A stretch of 64,000 bases of DNA from positions 186,001-250,000 of the forward strand of contig NZ_CP038141.1 in NCBI RefSeq assembly GCF_006542355.1. Direction: 5' to 3'. A model generated the notes under the pieces. That model was not told the DNA's origin. It saw only the letters and a list, made by a program, of their open reading frames with translations, and did no database searches. Both the position numbers and the translations under genes were made by a program. Every line of letters begins with the position of its first letter. The stretch's first letter is position 1. The DNA comes from Swingsia samuiensis (GTDB lineage Bacteria > Pseudomonadota > Alphaproteobacteria > Acetobacterales > Acetobacteraceae). Below are positions 10,977-23,624 of this stretch, one piece after another.

Positions 10977-11585
10977 TTAGGATTTGACCCACCATTGAAC
11001 GGGTTCTGGCTCATCACCTGACGTCTGAACATCAGAATGATTATTGTGTTGAGCCTCATGAACCTGCGTATTAACCACATCCGGCTGAACCTTACGTGGG
11101 CGCCCAACAGGACGAGGAGAACGGCGTGCAGCCACAGCAGCTTCCTCTTTCGCCTTGTGCAATTGTGTCTTTAGAGACTGTATTTGCTCTTGATAATCAC
11201 GCAAATGCTTGCTGGCTTCACTTAGCTGAATTTTTGCATGCGCTTCACGCGTTTCAAAAGCTTTTACTTGTGTCCGTAGTTCAGTAAGTTCACGCTGGCT
11301 TTCTTCCCACCGGCGTTGCTCACGCTTTACAGATAAACGAAGACGTTCGATTTCTTCTTGATCTTCTTGATTCTGATTATTGTTCCGTTGTATGAAACTC
11401 CGGCTCGCCTGATGCTCCACAACAACTTGACCATCTCTTACAAACCGACGTCGACGCTCTGTTGTAGGTGTTGTTACAGGGCGAGATTGCTGTGGGCGAG
11501 AAGATGATGACGAAGAAGATCCTGTTCCCAATCGCGCCAAAGCTTCTCGCAGTTTATCTTCACTAACCTGCTGTTCGTCGTGCAT
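10977..11585 (-). CDS. Coiled-coil protein with AT-hook-like motif, unknown function
   Basis: 202 residues, no signal peptide or membrane segment. In order: an N-terminal acidic helix, a serine run followed by Pro/Gln/Thr-rich sequence (22-45), a basic patch ERRRRFVRDGQVVVEH, a long charged coiled coil (about 73-150), an AT-hook-like core PVGRPRK, and a polar tail ending EPVQWWVKS. The layout suggests a DNA-associated or scaffolding protein, which is inference only. The real stop abuts the OPT stop. Upstream is a long noncoding gap, so it has its own promoter. Confidence 0.7.
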   Translation of the reverse strand: MHDEQQVSEDKLREALARLGTGSSSSSSSRPQQSRPVTTPTTERRRRFVRDGQVVVEHQASRSFIQRNNNQNQEDQEEIERLRLSVKREQRRWEESQRELTELRTQVKAFETREAHAKIQLSEASKHLRDYQEQIQSLKTQLHKAKEEAAVAARRSPRPVGRPRKVQPDVVNTQVHEAQHNNHSDVQTSGDEPEPVQWWVKS

Positions 11586-12006
11586 TCTTTGTTTTTTCTA
11601 CCAAATATGAATTATAATGTTCCCCAACCAAAAGGGCCTTCGTGTGACTAAATACTCAAAGTTTAAATACCATCTTCAAATATGAAGCGTCGGCACATCC
11701 TGATTGGAGTGATATTGTTAATAGCATCGAGACTCTAAAAATATAATACCCGATGTAATTAACAATGGGTACATAACAAGTTATTCTTTATTTGTCATCA
11801 GATTTTATTTTAATTATCATATAATTCTTCTATTCCACTCTATTCAGAATAATTACAAAACATGTCTTTACCTTTTTGGGAATAAATCCTCCAAAACAGA
11901 AGATCATTTTAAATTATTTAAATATATTATAATTCTCTAGGAGATAAAATTAATCCCTAGAAAATTATAATAAAGTTTCTATTCCGAATATTTATAATTT
12001 ACTCAC
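11586..12006. other. 421-base A+T-rich noncoding gap with two strong inverted repeats
   Basis: No coding potential seen. It holds an imperfect inverted repeat at 11714-11766 (arms of 16 bases with one mismatch, 21-base loop) and another at 11926-11971 (ATTATAATT and TCTAGG arms against CCTAGA and AATTATAAT). The second lies 36 bases past the DUF4142 stop and may end that transcript, although it lacks a clean T tract. The promoter of the coiled-coil gene should also be here. Confidence 0.5.
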
Positions 12007-12606
12007 TTAGTAATAGCGATTCATATGCCGACGATGTCTTGTTCTAACAATATGAGACCCACTAATATTTTCTGCTCGATCAGAATGATCTTGCAGCATC
12101 TTTAAAGTATCAGATGCTAGAGCTTTAATACTTGGAGATCCACCTGATTTAGCTTCAGTCTGTAATGTCTTTTGTAAACTTGGTGTATTAACTTCTATCA
12201 CATCCAGTAGAAACAGACGATCAAATGAGTTCTTATAGAGACTTTTAAACGAATTAATGTGCTTCTCATCAGCCGCAGTTAGTTTACTTGATTGTGTTAA
12301 GTTACCATCGGATAAAATCTTAGAAACTGCTTTTTGTCCATTCGTATAATCACCCACAACCGTATGTGCAAAAGCTTTCACAACATCACTATTACTATGC
12401 GTTTCAGCTAAACTGGCTATTTTTATTTCTTTCTGATTTAACGCATCCATCTGCTGCAAAAAGACAGCATCCGCCGTAGAAAGTTTATATGTTTTAGCGG
12501 CGGATGGCAGTGGAGGCGCCGGAGGAGCATCTGGAACACCACATGCTGTCAACCCAGACAAGAATACAACTGACGCAAAAAGAGATAAGTAGGACGTCAT
12601 TCTCAT
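12007..12606 (-). CDS. DUF4142 lipoprotein
   Basis: 199 residues with a lipoprotein signal (SLFASVVFLSGLTAC, lipobox LTAC) and a proline-rich linker, then a DUF4142 domain: DAVFLQQMDALNQKEIKIASLAETHSNS and FAHTVVGDYTNGQKAV match the family's paired helices (ferritin-like bundle, periplasmic, function unknown). The C-terminus is basic (RTRHRRHMNRYY). Two in-frame ATGs (12606, 12600) are possible; the first is given. Transcribed alone, divergent from the DUF423 gene. Confidence 0.82.
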   Translation of the reverse strand: MRMTSYLSLFASVVFLSGLTACGVPDAPPAPPLPSAAKTYKLSTADAVFLQQMDALNQKEIKIASLAETHSNSDVVKAFAHTVVGDYTNGQKAVSKILSDGNLTQSSKLTAADEKHINSFKSLYKNSFDRLFLLDVIEVNTPSLQKTLQTEAKSGGSPSIKALASDTLKMLQDHSDRAENISGSHIVRTRHRRHMNRYY

Positions 12607-12710
12607 AGCAAGATACCTTTATAATTACTCATCATCACACTATTGGTCTTTTAAATATTAACAAGTTCAAGTCTCTTAAAGTTTTAACACATTAAGGATA
12701 TATTCAAGAA

Positions 12711-13136
12711 ATGTCTTCTCTTTCATCACACGAAACACCACCAGTCCTTCGTTTGGGCTTTATTATAGGCGCATTATACGGAGCCTCTGGTGTTATCCTT
12801 GGTGCGCTGGCATCACACTTACCAGAAAATGCTTTTGCTGTTGCAAACGGGCGGAACATTCTACATACCGCAGTCGAAATGATGATGTGGCATGCTATAA
12901 TTCTCTGCTCTTTATCCCTGAAGCCACGCCTGTTAAATCAAACAATCCTTAAATACACGGTGTCCTGTTTCTGTATAGGAATAACGCTTTTTTGCTTTCC
13001 TGTTATATCTTTTGCACTTTGGGATCTTAAAATTTCTGTCTTCTCCATCGCTCGCGTTGCCCCTTATGGTGGCAGTTTGTTAATTCTAGCATGGCTTTTA
13101 ACGGCCTTTTCTGCTTTAAAAAAAGACCAGCATTAA
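12711..13136 (+). CDS. DUF423 membrane protein
   Basis: 141 residues with four hydrophobic segments. GALYGASGVILGALASHLP near the N-terminus and the ILHTAVEMMMWHAIIL segment match the DUF423 (YgdD-type) family of small inner-membrane proteins of unknown function. Single gene, convergent with the next small membrane protein with 3 bases between stops. Confidence 0.85.
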   Translation: MSSLSSHETPPVLRLGFIIGALYGASGVILGALASHLPENAFAVANGRNILHTAVEMMMWHAIILCSLSLKPRLLNQTILKYTVSCFCIGITLFCFPVISFALWDLKISVFSIARVAPYGGSLLILAWLLTAFSALKKDQH

Positions 13137-13139
13137 CAA

Positions 13140-13439
13140 TTACATCTGTTTTTTTCGACGCAATGGCTTCAACGCCAACAAGAAAAGACTTTGTATAAGC
13201 AATGCTACAAAAAAGCAGAAAATAATAATCGAAATCAAAATGAGCTGCTCTCGCCCTAACGCAGAATCAATGTGAAATACACCGTATAGTTTTTGCCAAA
13301 AGCTTGTGCCTGCAATATTCTGCACGACATGCACAGCTGGCCCCCAAAAACGGAATATAGACGCAATCACCAATGTAAGGCCGACAAGCCCTACGGTTCT
13401 CAACAATGTCTCAATAATACTTACTTCTCTGTCTGCCAC
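13140..13439 (-). CDS. Small two-TM membrane protein, unknown function
   Basis: 99 residues with two hydrophobic segments (about 14-30 and 65-90) and a basic C-terminus LRRKKQM, predicting both ends in the cytoplasm. The start is GTG, set by an almost perfect AGGAGGT ribosome binding site four bases upstream. It matches no family I recognise. It lies divergent from the thioredoxin-like gene. Confidence 0.7.
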   Translation of the reverse strand: MADREVSIIETLLRTVGLVGLTLVIASIFRFWGPAVHVVQNIAGTSFWQKLYGVFHIDSALGREQLILISIIIFCFFVALLIQSLFLLALKPLRRKKQM

Positions 13440-13497
13440 GTTACCTCCTTTACCTCACCATCTTTCCTTTTATGGCCCATCCACGAAAGCTTATTCG

Positions 13498-14007
13498 ATG
13501 CGTATTGTTTATAAAATCCTTAGCCTAACTAGTCTCTTCATACCTTTATCCTCGCCTTCCTATAGTCATACTATAGCACCCCCAACATTACGCGAACAAT
13601 CTGCTCCTTTTGTTGCCACTCCCTATCCATCCGCTAACCTTGCCCACACACAAGTGCAACAAGCCTTTGTGCTGGCAGCAAAAACACACCGAAACGTTCT
13701 GCTGGATTTTGGTGGAAACTGGTGCCCAGACTGCAAAATGCTTGCCGGAGTTTTTGAACTTCCCGATGCAAAAAAGTGGCTCGATCAGAATTTTGTTCTT
13801 GTCCCCATAAATGTAGAAAAATTTAATACAAACTTGGACATCCCTCAAAAATACAATGTCAGCATCACAGCCGTCCCAACCGTTCTGATCATCACTCCCA
13901 ACGGCCATCTTCTTAACCAAAATGATGCAGAAACTTTAGGAAATGCCCGTGCAATGTCACCCCAAGCGGTCATTAACTTAATTGCTGAATGGGATAACCG
14001 GCAATAA
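13498..14007 (+). CDS. Exported thioredoxin-family protein
   Basis: 169 residues: an N-terminal signal peptide (MRIVYKILSLTSLFIPLSSP...SHT) followed by a thioredoxin fold with active site GGNWCPDCKML, residues typical of DUF953/DsbD-gamma-like periplasmic thioredoxins, and the cis-proline segment ITAVPTVLIITPNG. Likely a periplasmic disulfide reductase or isomerase. The ATG at 13498 is preferred over an open frame extending to 13306, because the upstream part overlaps the divergent small membrane gene and only 13498 gives a signal peptide. Confidence 0.85.
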   Translation: MRIVYKILSLTSLFIPLSSPSYSHTIAPPTLREQSAPFVATPYPSANLAHTQVQQAFVLAAKTHRNVLLDFGGNWCPDCKMLAGVFELPDAKKWLDQNFVLVPINVEKFNTNLDIPQKYNVSITAVPTVLIITPNGHLLNQNDAETLGNARAMSPQAVINLIAEWDNRQ

Positions 14008-14012
14008 GCCCC

Positions 14013-15716
14013 CTATTTAGATAAGGGCGCTAAATTCAGTTCTTGATCAGCGACATCAAGTGCTTCCATCAAAGCCTCTTCTTCAAACGGAGAGATTAAG
14101 CCCGCGTCTTTTACAAGCTCAGAGAAAGGCTTACTCCCTCCTTCTGCACAAAGCTGACGATATCGCTCAAACGCTTCACTCATATCCACCCGTGATTGCA
14201 ACCAAAATTGCAAAGCACAACACTGAGCCAAGGCATAGTCGATATAATAAAACGGCAAACGATAAATATGCAGTTGTGCCTGCCACCGGGCACCTTTGGA
14301 TGGATAAGCCAAATCCCCCCAATCACGCCAGGGCATATACATTTTTTCAAGCCGCGCCCACGTCTGATGTCGCTCTTGTGCTGTCATTTCTGGATGCGCA
14401 TAGACCTCATGTTGAAAATGATCAACACAGGCCCCGTAAGGAAAAAAGGCCAAAGAATCAATTAAATGCATCTGCCGGTAACGTTCACCAGCATCTTTTT
14501 CTATCAGCAAATCAATTTGAGGCCATGTTAAAAACTCCAAAGACATGGAGTGGATTTCCGCTGATTCCATCGTTGGCCACAATTGATCAATCCACGTCAA
14601 ATCCCTGCTCTTCCAATTTTGGAAAGCATGCCCCATTTCATGGGTAAACACCCCAATATCATTATGAGTGCCATTAAAGTTTGCAAAAATATAAGGAGAA
14701 CCGACCGTAGGAAAAGACGTACAAAAACCGCCTCCTGCCTTCCCTTCTCTATTTTGCAGATCCAGATACCCTAAATCACGCATCTGAATATAAAAATCGG
14801 AAAGCTCCTTTTCTGGATCAAGCGCTTTGAACATATCTTCCGCACTTTTCACTAGAAAATCATGGTCTCCCCCAGGAGCTGGATTGCCCTTAGGGTCAAT
14901 CAAATCTTCATCCCAAGCCCTGACCTTATCCCACCCCATTCTCAGGCGACGTTGCTCCAACAAAGCCGCAATAAAAGGCGTTACAGATTTCAAAATACGC
15001 TCTCGAAAAGAAGCAACTTTTTTCGGACCATAATCCGTTCGCCTCATACGGCGATAACCCAGTTCTATATAATTTTCAAAACCAAGCGTTTGAGCCATTC
15101 GATCACGCAAGGTAACCAGTTGGGCATAAATATAATCTAATTTTTCGCCATTCTCTTCAAAGAAAGCCCACCGTGCCCGTGCTGCTGCATGACGAACATC
15201 TCGATCAAGGCTTTGCAAGTAAGGAACCAAGCCAGAAAGGTTTAACGTTTTTCCATCAAACTCAATCTGTGCTGAAGCCAATAACGCCGTATACTCCGCC
15301 GTTAAGCGTGATTCTTCTTCAATATCCTGAGCAATACGCGCGTCAAATGTTGTAACGTCAGCTTCCCAGAGCTTAACAACATGCGGCGTTAAAATACGCT
15401 CCAATCCACTCCGATCGGCATCACTTAATAAACGTTTCTTTGTTTTTATTTCATAATCCAACGCAATGGGCGTTAATTTATCAGCATATTCTTGATCTGC
15501 CTTGGCTTGTTCGTCCTGCGTATTCCGAGAAAACTGTAAATGAACATAAGACGACCAAGATTCATATTCCCGGCGCACCTGATCAAACGCCTTTAATCCC
15601 TCTTCACGCTGGCCCTGATCAAGTAAATCCTCAATCAGAGCATAACGCGTTTGAAGGCACTTTTCATCTGGTCGAGAAAAGGAAAGGTCTGAAAACGAAG
15701 GAATAGCATTTGTCAT
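14013..15716 (-). CDS. M3-family oligoendopeptidase
   Basis: 567-residue cytoplasmic zinc metallopeptidase of the thimet/oligoendopeptidase F group. The zinc site is HEMGHAFQNW near residue 363, with the third ligand Glu in MESAEIHSMSLEFL. It should cleave short peptides, recycling products of proteolysis or of peptide import; the OPT transporter at 9-11 kb is a possible but unlinked partner. ATG start; its stop is 5 bases from that of the convergent thioredoxin-like gene. Confidence 0.9.
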   Translation of the reverse strand: MTNAIPSFSDLSFSRPDEKCLQTRYALIEDLLDQGQREEGLKAFDQVRREYESWSSYVHLQFSRNTQDEQAKADQEYADKLTPIALDYEIKTKKRLLSDADRSGLERILTPHVVKLWEADVTTFDARIAQDIEEESRLTAEYTALLASAQIEFDGKTLNLSGLVPYLQSLDRDVRHAAARARWAFFEENGEKLDYIYAQLVTLRDRMAQTLGFENYIELGYRRMRRTDYGPKKVASFRERILKSVTPFIAALLEQRRLRMGWDKVRAWDEDLIDPKGNPAPGGDHDFLVKSAEDMFKALDPEKELSDFYIQMRDLGYLDLQNREGKAGGGFCTSFPTVGSPYIFANFNGTHNDIGVFTHEMGHAFQNWKSRDLTWIDQLWPTMESAEIHSMSLEFLTWPQIDLLIEKDAGERYRQMHLIDSLAFFPYGACVDHFQHEVYAHPEMTAQERHQTWARLEKMYMPWRDWGDLAYPSKGARWQAQLHIYRLPFYYIDYALAQCCALQFWLQSRVDMSEAFERYRQLCAEGGSKPFSELVKDAGLISPFEEEALMEALDVADQELNLAPLSK

Positions 15717-15758
15717 AACCTTAATTGTGACAAATGCTATTCCTTCCGTCTACCTTCC

Positions 15759-18187
<2,429 letters not shown>

Positions 18188-18282
18188 TCAAAAAATCCGG
18201 GCTAATATTCTAGCCGCGTCTAACATATTTTGCGTACCATACAACGATAAATAAATTGCAGAAGATACTTTCTAGAAACGTC

Positions 18283-18338
18283 TTAAAATAAAAAAACCAT
18301 TAGCCCTCGTTCTCATCTTTACACGAAGGCTAATGGTT
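18283..18338 (-). terminator. Intrinsic terminator of the leu operon
   Basis: Arms AACCATTAGCC / GGCTAATGGTT (18295-18305 and 18328-18338) extended inward by TCGT/ACGA after one mismatch. On the minus strand the hairpin is followed by a run of seven T, then ATTTT. It lies 16 bases after the leuB stop. Confidence 0.92.
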
Positions 18339-18353
18339 TAGAAAAAATTACTC

Positions 18354-19466
18354 TTATGACGAAAGTTTTTCCATTTCCCGCAGAACAGATTGACCCATCA
18401 TTTCTGTTCCAACGCGAGCCATTCCGTCTGACATAATATCCGCTGTTCTCAATCCACTAGTTAGAACGTTAGATACAGCTTTTTCAATCAGCTCCGCATC
18501 TTCTGAGCGATTTAAAGAATAACGCAATAACATCGCGAAAGACAAAATCTGCGCAAGAGGGTTCGCTATTCCCTTACCAGCAATATCTGGCGCGCTCCCG
18601 TGAATAGGCTCATACAAAGCATTCCGCTTACCATCGGCACGTTCCACACCTAATGTAGCAGATGGCAGCATACCTAAAGAACCTGTCAGCATAGAAGCCA
18701 AATCAGACAACAAATCGCCAAACAAATTGCCTGTCACGATCACATCAAACTGTTTAGGATCACGGACGAGTTGCATCGCACAATTATCGGCAAGCATATG
18801 CGTAAGCTGCACATCCGCATAGTCACGCTTGTGCAAATCTGTAATGACCTCTTTCCACAAAAGGCCACTTTCCATCACATTGCTTTTTTCAACCGAGCAA
18901 ACGCGGTTATCACGCTTACGCGCCAAATCAAAAGCAACACGTGCCACACGTTCAATCTCAGAGGTTGTGTAAACTTCTGTATTAATTCCCTTTTTAGAAC
19001 CATCCGGTAAAGTTTCTATTCCGCGCGGCTCACCAAAATAAATACCACCAACCGTTTCCCGAACGATCATGATATCCAAACCACGAACAACTTCAGGTTT
19101 TAATGCTGATGCATCCAATAATGCATCAAACAACTGAGCTGGACGCAAATTAGCGAAGAGCTCCAACTCTTTACGCAGCTTCAAAATAGCCACTTCCGGC
19201 CGTTTATCGAAAGCAACATGGCTCCACGCGGGATCTCCTACCGAGCCAAAGAAAACTGCGTCGGACTGTTTGGCCAATTCAATTACTTCATCACGAATGG
19301 GCACGCCATGGACGGCAAGAGAAGATGCACCAACCAACTCCTCCTTAATCTCTAGCTTTAATCCTCGGTGCGCACTCAGCCACTGAACGATACGCGCCAC
19401 TTCACGCATCACTTCAGGACCAATACCATCTCCAGCAAGAACTAGAATTTTGTGAGCATCACTCAT
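18354..19466 (-). CDS. leuB: 3-isopropylmalate dehydrogenase
   Basis: Oxidises and decarboxylates 3-isopropylmalate with NAD+ in leucine synthesis. [14 protein letters not shown] at the N-terminus, the [17 protein letters not shown] substrate loop, and the metal-binding [16 protein letters not shown] with [15 protein letters not shown] near the C-terminus are all intact. 370 residues. ATG 19466 is set by an ATGA overlap with leuD and the usual N-terminus [10 protein letters not shown]; a longer frame reaches 19499. Last gene of the ffh-to-leuB run, with a terminator just after it. Confidence 0.97.
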   Translation of the reverse strand: MSDAHKILVLAGDGIGPEVMREVARIVQWLSAHRGLKLEIKEELVGASSLAVHGVPIRDEVIELAKQSDAVFFGSVGDPAWSHVAFDKRPEVAILKLRKELELFANLRPAQLFDALLDASALKPEVVRGLDIMIVRETVGGIYFGEPRGIETLPDGSKKGINTEVYTTSEIERVARVAFDLARKRDNRVCSVEKSNVMESGLLWKEVITDLHKRDYADVQLTHMLADNCAMQLVRDPKQFDVIVTGNLFGDLLSDLASMLTGSLGMLPSATLGVERADGKRNALYEPIHGSAPDIAGKGIANPLAQILSFAMLLRYSLNRSEDAELIEKAVSNVLTSGLRTADIMSDGMARVGTEMMGQSVLREMEKLSS

Positions 19467-20089
19467 TTTACGGCCCCTACTGCAATCGATGGAACCCAAG
19501 CCCGACGCGGCTGGTGTTCATACTCACTAATCTCAGAATCATGGGCGAGTGTTTGCCCAATATCGTCTAACCCTTCCAGCAAAAGATGCTTACGGAAAGG
19601 ATCAATATCAAACGACAATGTTTCTCCATCAGGACGAACAATGACTTGTTTTTCCAAATTCACCGTCAAACGAGCATTCGCCCCGTTTCGAGCATCCTTC
19701 ATTAAGGTGTCGCACACGTCCCGTGGTAACCGAATTGGTAAAATACCATTTTTAAAGCAGTTATTATAAAAAATATCTGCGAAACTTGGTGCAATAACAC
19801 ACCGAATACCAAAATCCAGAAGTGCCCACGGCGCATGCTCACGCGAAGAACCGCACCCTAAATTATCATAGGTAATTAAAATTTCCGCATGTCGGTATGG
19901 TTCTTGATTTAATACAAAATCAGGACGCTCTTTGCCATTTTCATCATACCGCTGAGCCGCAAAAGCGTTTTTACCGAGACCTGTACGCTGAATGGTTTTT
20001 AGAAACCGAGCCGGAATAATTTGATCCGTATCGATGTTTTCATTCGGCATTGGCGCAGCAATGGCCGTCAATTCTGTAAACTTCTCCAT
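19463..20089 (-). CDS. leuD: 3-isopropylmalate dehydratase small subunit
   Basis: Swivelling-domain subunit that forms isopropylmalate isomerase with Leu[15 protein letters not shown] and [15 protein letters not shown] are the typical motifs. 208 residues. It joins leuC by a one-base stop/start overlap (TAATG) and leuB by ATGA, so all three leu genes are translationally coupled. Confidence 0.97.
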   Translation of the reverse strand: MEKFTELTAIAAPMPNENIDTDQIIPARFLKTIQRTGLGKNAFAAQRYDENGKERPDFVLNQEPYRHAEILITYDNLGCGSSREHAPWALLDFGIRCVIAPSFADIFYNNCFKNGILPIRLPRDVCDTLMKDARNGANARLTVNLEKQVIVRPDGETLSFDIDPFRKHLLLEGLDDIGQTLAHDSEISEYEHQPRRAWVPSIAVGAVK

Positions 20090-21516
20090 TAGACGGTTTC
20101 CTTCACCAACTCACGTACATCACACAATTGCCCCATAATCGCAGCAGCTGCTGCCATCGATGGAGAGCATAAATGCGTACGCCCATCAGGGCCTTGACGT
20201 CCTTCAAAATTTCGATTGGATGTCGAAGCACTCCGTTGTCCCGGCTTCAAGCGGTCAGGGTTCATTCCAAGACACATCGAGCACCCAGCTTCACGCCACT
20301 CAAAGCCTGCATCTTGGAAAATTTTATCCAGTCCCTCTTCTTCTGCTGCTTTTTTAACCAGTCCTGAACCAGGGACCACCATGGCGCGCACACCGGACGC
20401 TACGCGTCGTCCTTGAATTACGTTTGCCGCAGCTCTTAAATCTTCTAAGCGGCTATTTGTGCATGAGCCTATAAACACAACATCAATAGGCGTTCCAGCA
20501 ATTTTCTGCCCGGCTTCCAGCCCCATATAATCCAACGCACGTTGAACCTGAGCCGCATGAGCAGGATCTTCAAAATCAGAAGGAGATGGAACCCTACCAT
20601 CAATCGATAATACATCCTGAGGGCTTGTCCCCCATGTAACAGAAGGCACAATATCTTCTGCGCGCAACGTTACTTCCGTATCAAATACTGCACCTTCATC
20701 AGATGCTAAGGTGCGCCAGTAAGCACATGCCTGTTCGAATGCCTCATCTTTAGGCGCAAAAGGGCGACCCTTTACATAAGCGAAGGTCTTCTCATCTGGT
20801 GCAACCAAACCCGCTTTTGCTCCAGCTTCAATAGACATGTTACATAACGTCATTCGGCCAGCCATATCCAAATCCCGGATTGCCGAGCCTGCAAATTCAA
20901 TAACATGCCCTGTGCCACCAGCGGTTCCCACCTTACCAATGATGGACAGCATAATGTCTTTAGCCGTAACCCCGGGGCCGGTCTTGCCTTCCACCGTCAC
21001 GCGCATATTTTTAGCGGGCTTTTGTAAAAGTGTCTGAGTAGCCATAACGTGCTCAACTTCAGACGTACCAATACCGAAAGCTAATGCCCCTAATGCACCA
21101 TGCGTAGAAGTATGGCTATCTCCACATACGATTGTCATCCCCGGCAAAGAAATACCTTGCTCTGGGCCCACGACATGCACAATGCCTTGGGAGGCTGAAC
21201 GTAAAGGAAAATAAGGGACGCCAAATTCCGCAACGTTCTTTTCAAGCGTCTCGATCTGAAGGCGACTGTCTGGCTCTTCAATTGGTTTTGAGCGATCGGA
21301 TGTTGGGACGTTGTGGTCTACAACCGCAACTGTTGCATCTGGACGCCGCAAACGACGTCCAGCCAACCGCAGCCCTTCAAAAGCCTGAGGGCTGGTCACT
21401 TCATGGAGGAAGTGACGATCAATATAGAGAATACCCGTTCCATCTTCGAGAGTTTCTACAACATGGTCGTCCCAAATTTTGTCAAACAACGTTTTGGGCG
21501 AAGAAGAAACGGACAT
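20089..21516 (-). CDS. leuC: 3-isopropylmalate dehydratase large subunit
   Basis: Aconitase-family subunit converting 2- to 3-isopropylmalate with a 4Fe-4S cluster; cluster cysteines lie in [12 protein letters not shown] and [13 protein letters not shown]-terminal [13 protein letters not shown] and [20 protein letters not shown] are diagnostic. 475 residues. GGAG precedes the ATG. It follows rplS after a 21-base gap with no terminator visible, so leucine genes appear to sit in the transcript of the ribosomal/SRP genes. Confidence 0.97.
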   Translation of the reverse strand: MSVSSSPKTLFDKIWDDHVVETLEDGTGILYIDRHFLHEVTSPQAFEGLRLAGRRLRRPDATVAVVDHNVPTSDRSKPIEEPDSRLQIETLEKNVAEFGVPYFPLRSASQGIVHVVGPEQGISLPGMTIVCGDSHTSTHGALGALAFGIGTSEVEHVMATQTLLQKPAKNMRVTVEGKTGPGVTAKDIMLSIIGKVGTAGGTGHVIEFAGSAIRDLDMAGRMTLCNMSIEAGAKAGLVAPDEKTFAYVKGRPFAPKDEAFEQACAYWRTLASDEGAVFDTEVTLRAEDIVPSVTWGTSPQDVLSIDGRVPSPSDFEDPAHAAQVQRALDYMGLEAGQKIAGTPIDVVFIGSCTNSRLEDLRAAANVIQGRRVASGVRAMVVPGSGLVKKAAEEEGLDKIFQDAGFEWREAGCSMCLGMNPDRLKPGQRSASTSNRNFEGRQGPDGRTHLCSPSMAAAAAIMGQLCDVRELVKETV

Positions 21517-21537
21517 CTCTATACTCCAGAGTTGTAA

Positions 21538-21930
21538 TTAAGAAGCGGCTTGTTCACCACTCTTTGGAAGATCACGGGGACGCTCTGCAATACGTGCAGA
21601 CTTACCAGAACGGCCACGCAAGTAATATAATTTCGCACGACGGACTTTACCACGGCGAACAACTTCAATGCTAGCGATTGAAGGTGCATAAAGTGGGAAT
21701 ACACGCTCAACACCTTCACCATTCGAAATTTTACGAACGGTAAAATTGCTGTTTAGTCCCTTGTTGGAACGTGCAATCACAACGCCTTCAAAGTTCTGTA
21801 CACGTTCACGTGTTCCTTCAACAACGCGAACACCAACACGAACTGTGTCACCAGCGATGAATTCTGGTACAGCGCGAGCGGCGGAAAGACGCTCAATTTC
21901 ACGAGCTTCATACTGTTGGATAACGTTCAT
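21538..21930 (-). CDS. rplS: Ribosomal protein bL19
   Basis: Large-subunit protein at the 30S-50S interface. [37 protein letters not shown] and [16 protein letters not shown] are standard bL19 sequence. ATG 21930 is preceded by AGGAG at good spacing; the in-frame TTG two codons earlier is not needed. 130 residues with a short extra C-terminal tail. Order trmD-rplS is conserved across bacteria. Confidence 0.97.
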   Translation of the reverse strand: MNVIQQYEAREIERLSAARAVPEFIAGDTVRVGVRVVEGTRERVQNFEGVVIARSNKGLNSNFTVRKISNGEGVERVFPLYAPSIASIEVVRRGKVRRAKLYYLRGRSGKSARIAERPRDLPKSGEQAAS

Positions 21931-21954
21931 AACCAAACTCCTAAAAACTAAACT

Positions 21955-22659
21955 TTAATGAACCTGCTGCTGCGTGAGATACGCATCCCATAAATCTGGA
22001 CGGCGTGCCTTTGTTACAGCGATTGACTGTTCATGACGCCACTGCGCAATGGCTCCATGATGACCGGACAAAAGAACATCGGGTACCTTGCGACCGTCCC
22101 ATTCTGCCGGCTTAGTATATTGCGGGTACTCAAGTAAGCCATCGGCAAAGCTTTCATCCTGCCCACTCACTTCAGAACCCATAACCCCAGGAAGAAGACG
22201 AATACACGCATCCAGAAGCATCAAAGCTGGAATTTCTCCACCTGATAACACAACATCTCCCATGCAAAACTGCTCAATGCTGTGCTTTTCCAAAACCCGT
22301 TCGTCTACGCCTTCAAAGCGTCCACAAAGAACAATTACACCTGATCCCGTTGCAAAACGCTCGACGTCTGCGTGGGATAAGCGCCGTCCACGTGGTGTCG
22401 GGTAAATAATAGGACGCTCTTCTTTTGCAGGGAGAGCCGATAATGCTGCATCCAGCACATCTGCCCGCATGACCATACCTGCGCCACCACCAAAAGGTGT
22501 ATCGTCCACCGCACGATGACGCCCTAAGCCATACGTTCTCAAATCATGAGTTTCACAAGCCCAAATACCTTTTTCCAATGCGCGCCCAGCTAAGGAAAAC
22601 CCTAAAGGACCGGGAAACATATCGGGAAAAAGCGTAAGAAGATCTGCTTGCCAACTCAT
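21955..22659 (-). CDS. trmD: tRNA (guanine-37-N1)-methyltransferase
   Basis: Methylates G37 of tRNAs to prevent frameshifting. [20 protein letters not shown] at the N-terminus, [15 protein letters not shown] and the trefoil-knot SAM site [14 protein letters not shown] with [13 protein letters not shown] are visible. 234 residues. The ATG overlaps the rimM stop (ATGA). Confidence 0.96.
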   Translation of the reverse strand: MSWQADLLTLFPDMFPGPLGFSLAGRALEKGIWACETHDLRTYGLGRHRAVDDTPFGGGAGMVMRADVLDAALSALPAKEERPIIYPTPRGRRLSHADVERFATGSGVIVLCGRFEGVDERVLEKHSIEQFCMGDVVLSGGEIPALMLLDACIRLLPGVMGSEVSGQDESFADGLLEYPQYTKPAEWDGRKVPDVLLSGHHGAIAQWRHEQSIAVTKARRPDLWDAYLTQQQVH

Positions 22660-23198
22660 GAGCGCACCTGCACTTCCCCTTCCAGATCTCCTTCGACCTC
22701 AACTTCTACAGGTGGAACAATCGTCACACGACGTTGAGCAAGATCAACATGCGGCACACAAGCTTTTGTAAAAGGAACAATCAACCCACGATCAATCTCA
22801 AGGCTGACACCAGCCCCGTAATCATGAACAATTGCAACCTCGCCAAGCACCTCACCTTTTTCAGAAACAGCTGTCATTCCAATCAAGTCAGAATGATAAA
22901 ATTCATCATCTTCTGTTTCTGGCAAAGATTCCCGCGCAACATATAGTCGACGATTAACCAGCTTTTCTGCAGCTGTACGGTCTGCCAGTGCAACGCCTTG
23001 AATATTCTTCAAAATCGCTACGCCCGGTGAAGTCCAGTGGGCTGTCCACTCGTTCCCAAACTCATCATGAAGAACACCCAATTCTTCAACCGAAGCTGAA
23101 GAAGCTGTTGCCTCATGAAGATGCACCAACCCACGGACGCCATGAGGACGACCAATGGTTGCAACCAGCACATCACGATCAGGATTAAAACGAGCCAC
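22656..23198 (-). CDS. rimM: Ribosome maturation factor RimM
   Basis: Assists 30S head assembly and binds uS19. The N-terminal RimM domain begins [18 protein letters not shown] and the C-terminal PRC-barrel contains [18 protein letters not shown]. The start codon appears to be GTG (23198), giving the expected N-terminus ahead of the IGRPHGVRG motif. 180 residues. Coupled to trmD by ATGA; 36 bases after rpsP. Confidence 0.94.
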   Translation of the reverse strand: MARFNPDRDVLVATIGRPHGVRGLVHLHEATASSASVEELGVLHDEFGNEWTAHWTSPGVAILKNIQGVALADRTAAEKLVNRRLYVARESLPETEDDEFYHSDLIGMTAVSEKGEVLGEVAIVHDYGAGVSLEIDRGLIVPFTKACVPHVDLAQRRVTIVPPVEVEVEGDLEGEVQVRS

Positions 23199-23234
23199 AG
23201 TTCAAACGCCCAGAACGCTAAGCAGCACTATGAA

Positions 23235-23585
23235 TTAAGCTGCGTTTTTTGCAGCTTCTGCAGCAGCAGCTGCACGCTCTTGAGCCTTAGCTTTAGGAGC
23301 AGATTTCTTAGGCTGATCATGGTAAACAGGCTTAGGAGCCAAACCTGCATTTCCTAGGAAACGTGCAACACGGTCTGTGGCCTGCGCACCATTAGAAAGC
23401 CAATACTGAATACGCTCATTTTCTAAACGAATACGATCAGCATGGTCTGAAGGAAGCATTGGGTTGTATGCACCAACCTTCTCAATGAAACGACCGTCAC
23501 GTGGGCTGCGGCTATCAGCAACAACAATGTGATAATATGGACGCTTTTTCGCACCAGCGCGCGCAAGACGAATTTTTAAGCTCAT
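23235..23585 (-). CDS. rpsP: Ribosomal protein bS16
   Basis: Small-subunit assembly protein. [20 protein letters not shown] and [21 protein letters not shown] are diagnostic. 116 residues because of an Ala/Lys-rich C-terminal extension ([18 protein letters not shown]), common in Alphaproteobacteria. ATG start with AGGAG upstream. It lies 39 bases after ffh. Confidence 0.97.
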   Translation of the reverse strand: MSLKIRLARAGAKKRPYYHIVVADSRSPRDGRFIEKVGAYNPMLPSDHADRIRLENERIQYWLSNGAQATDRVARFLGNAGLAPKPVYHDQPKKSAPKAKAQERAAAAAEAAKNAA

Positions 23586-23624
23586 AAAAACTCCTAAAAC
23601 AAACTCTACACTAAAAAGGACAGA

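Noticed and set aside
13306-13497. N-terminal extension of the thioredoxin-like protein
   Set aside because: It overlaps the divergent small membrane gene, which has a near-perfect ribosome binding site, and hides the signal peptide.
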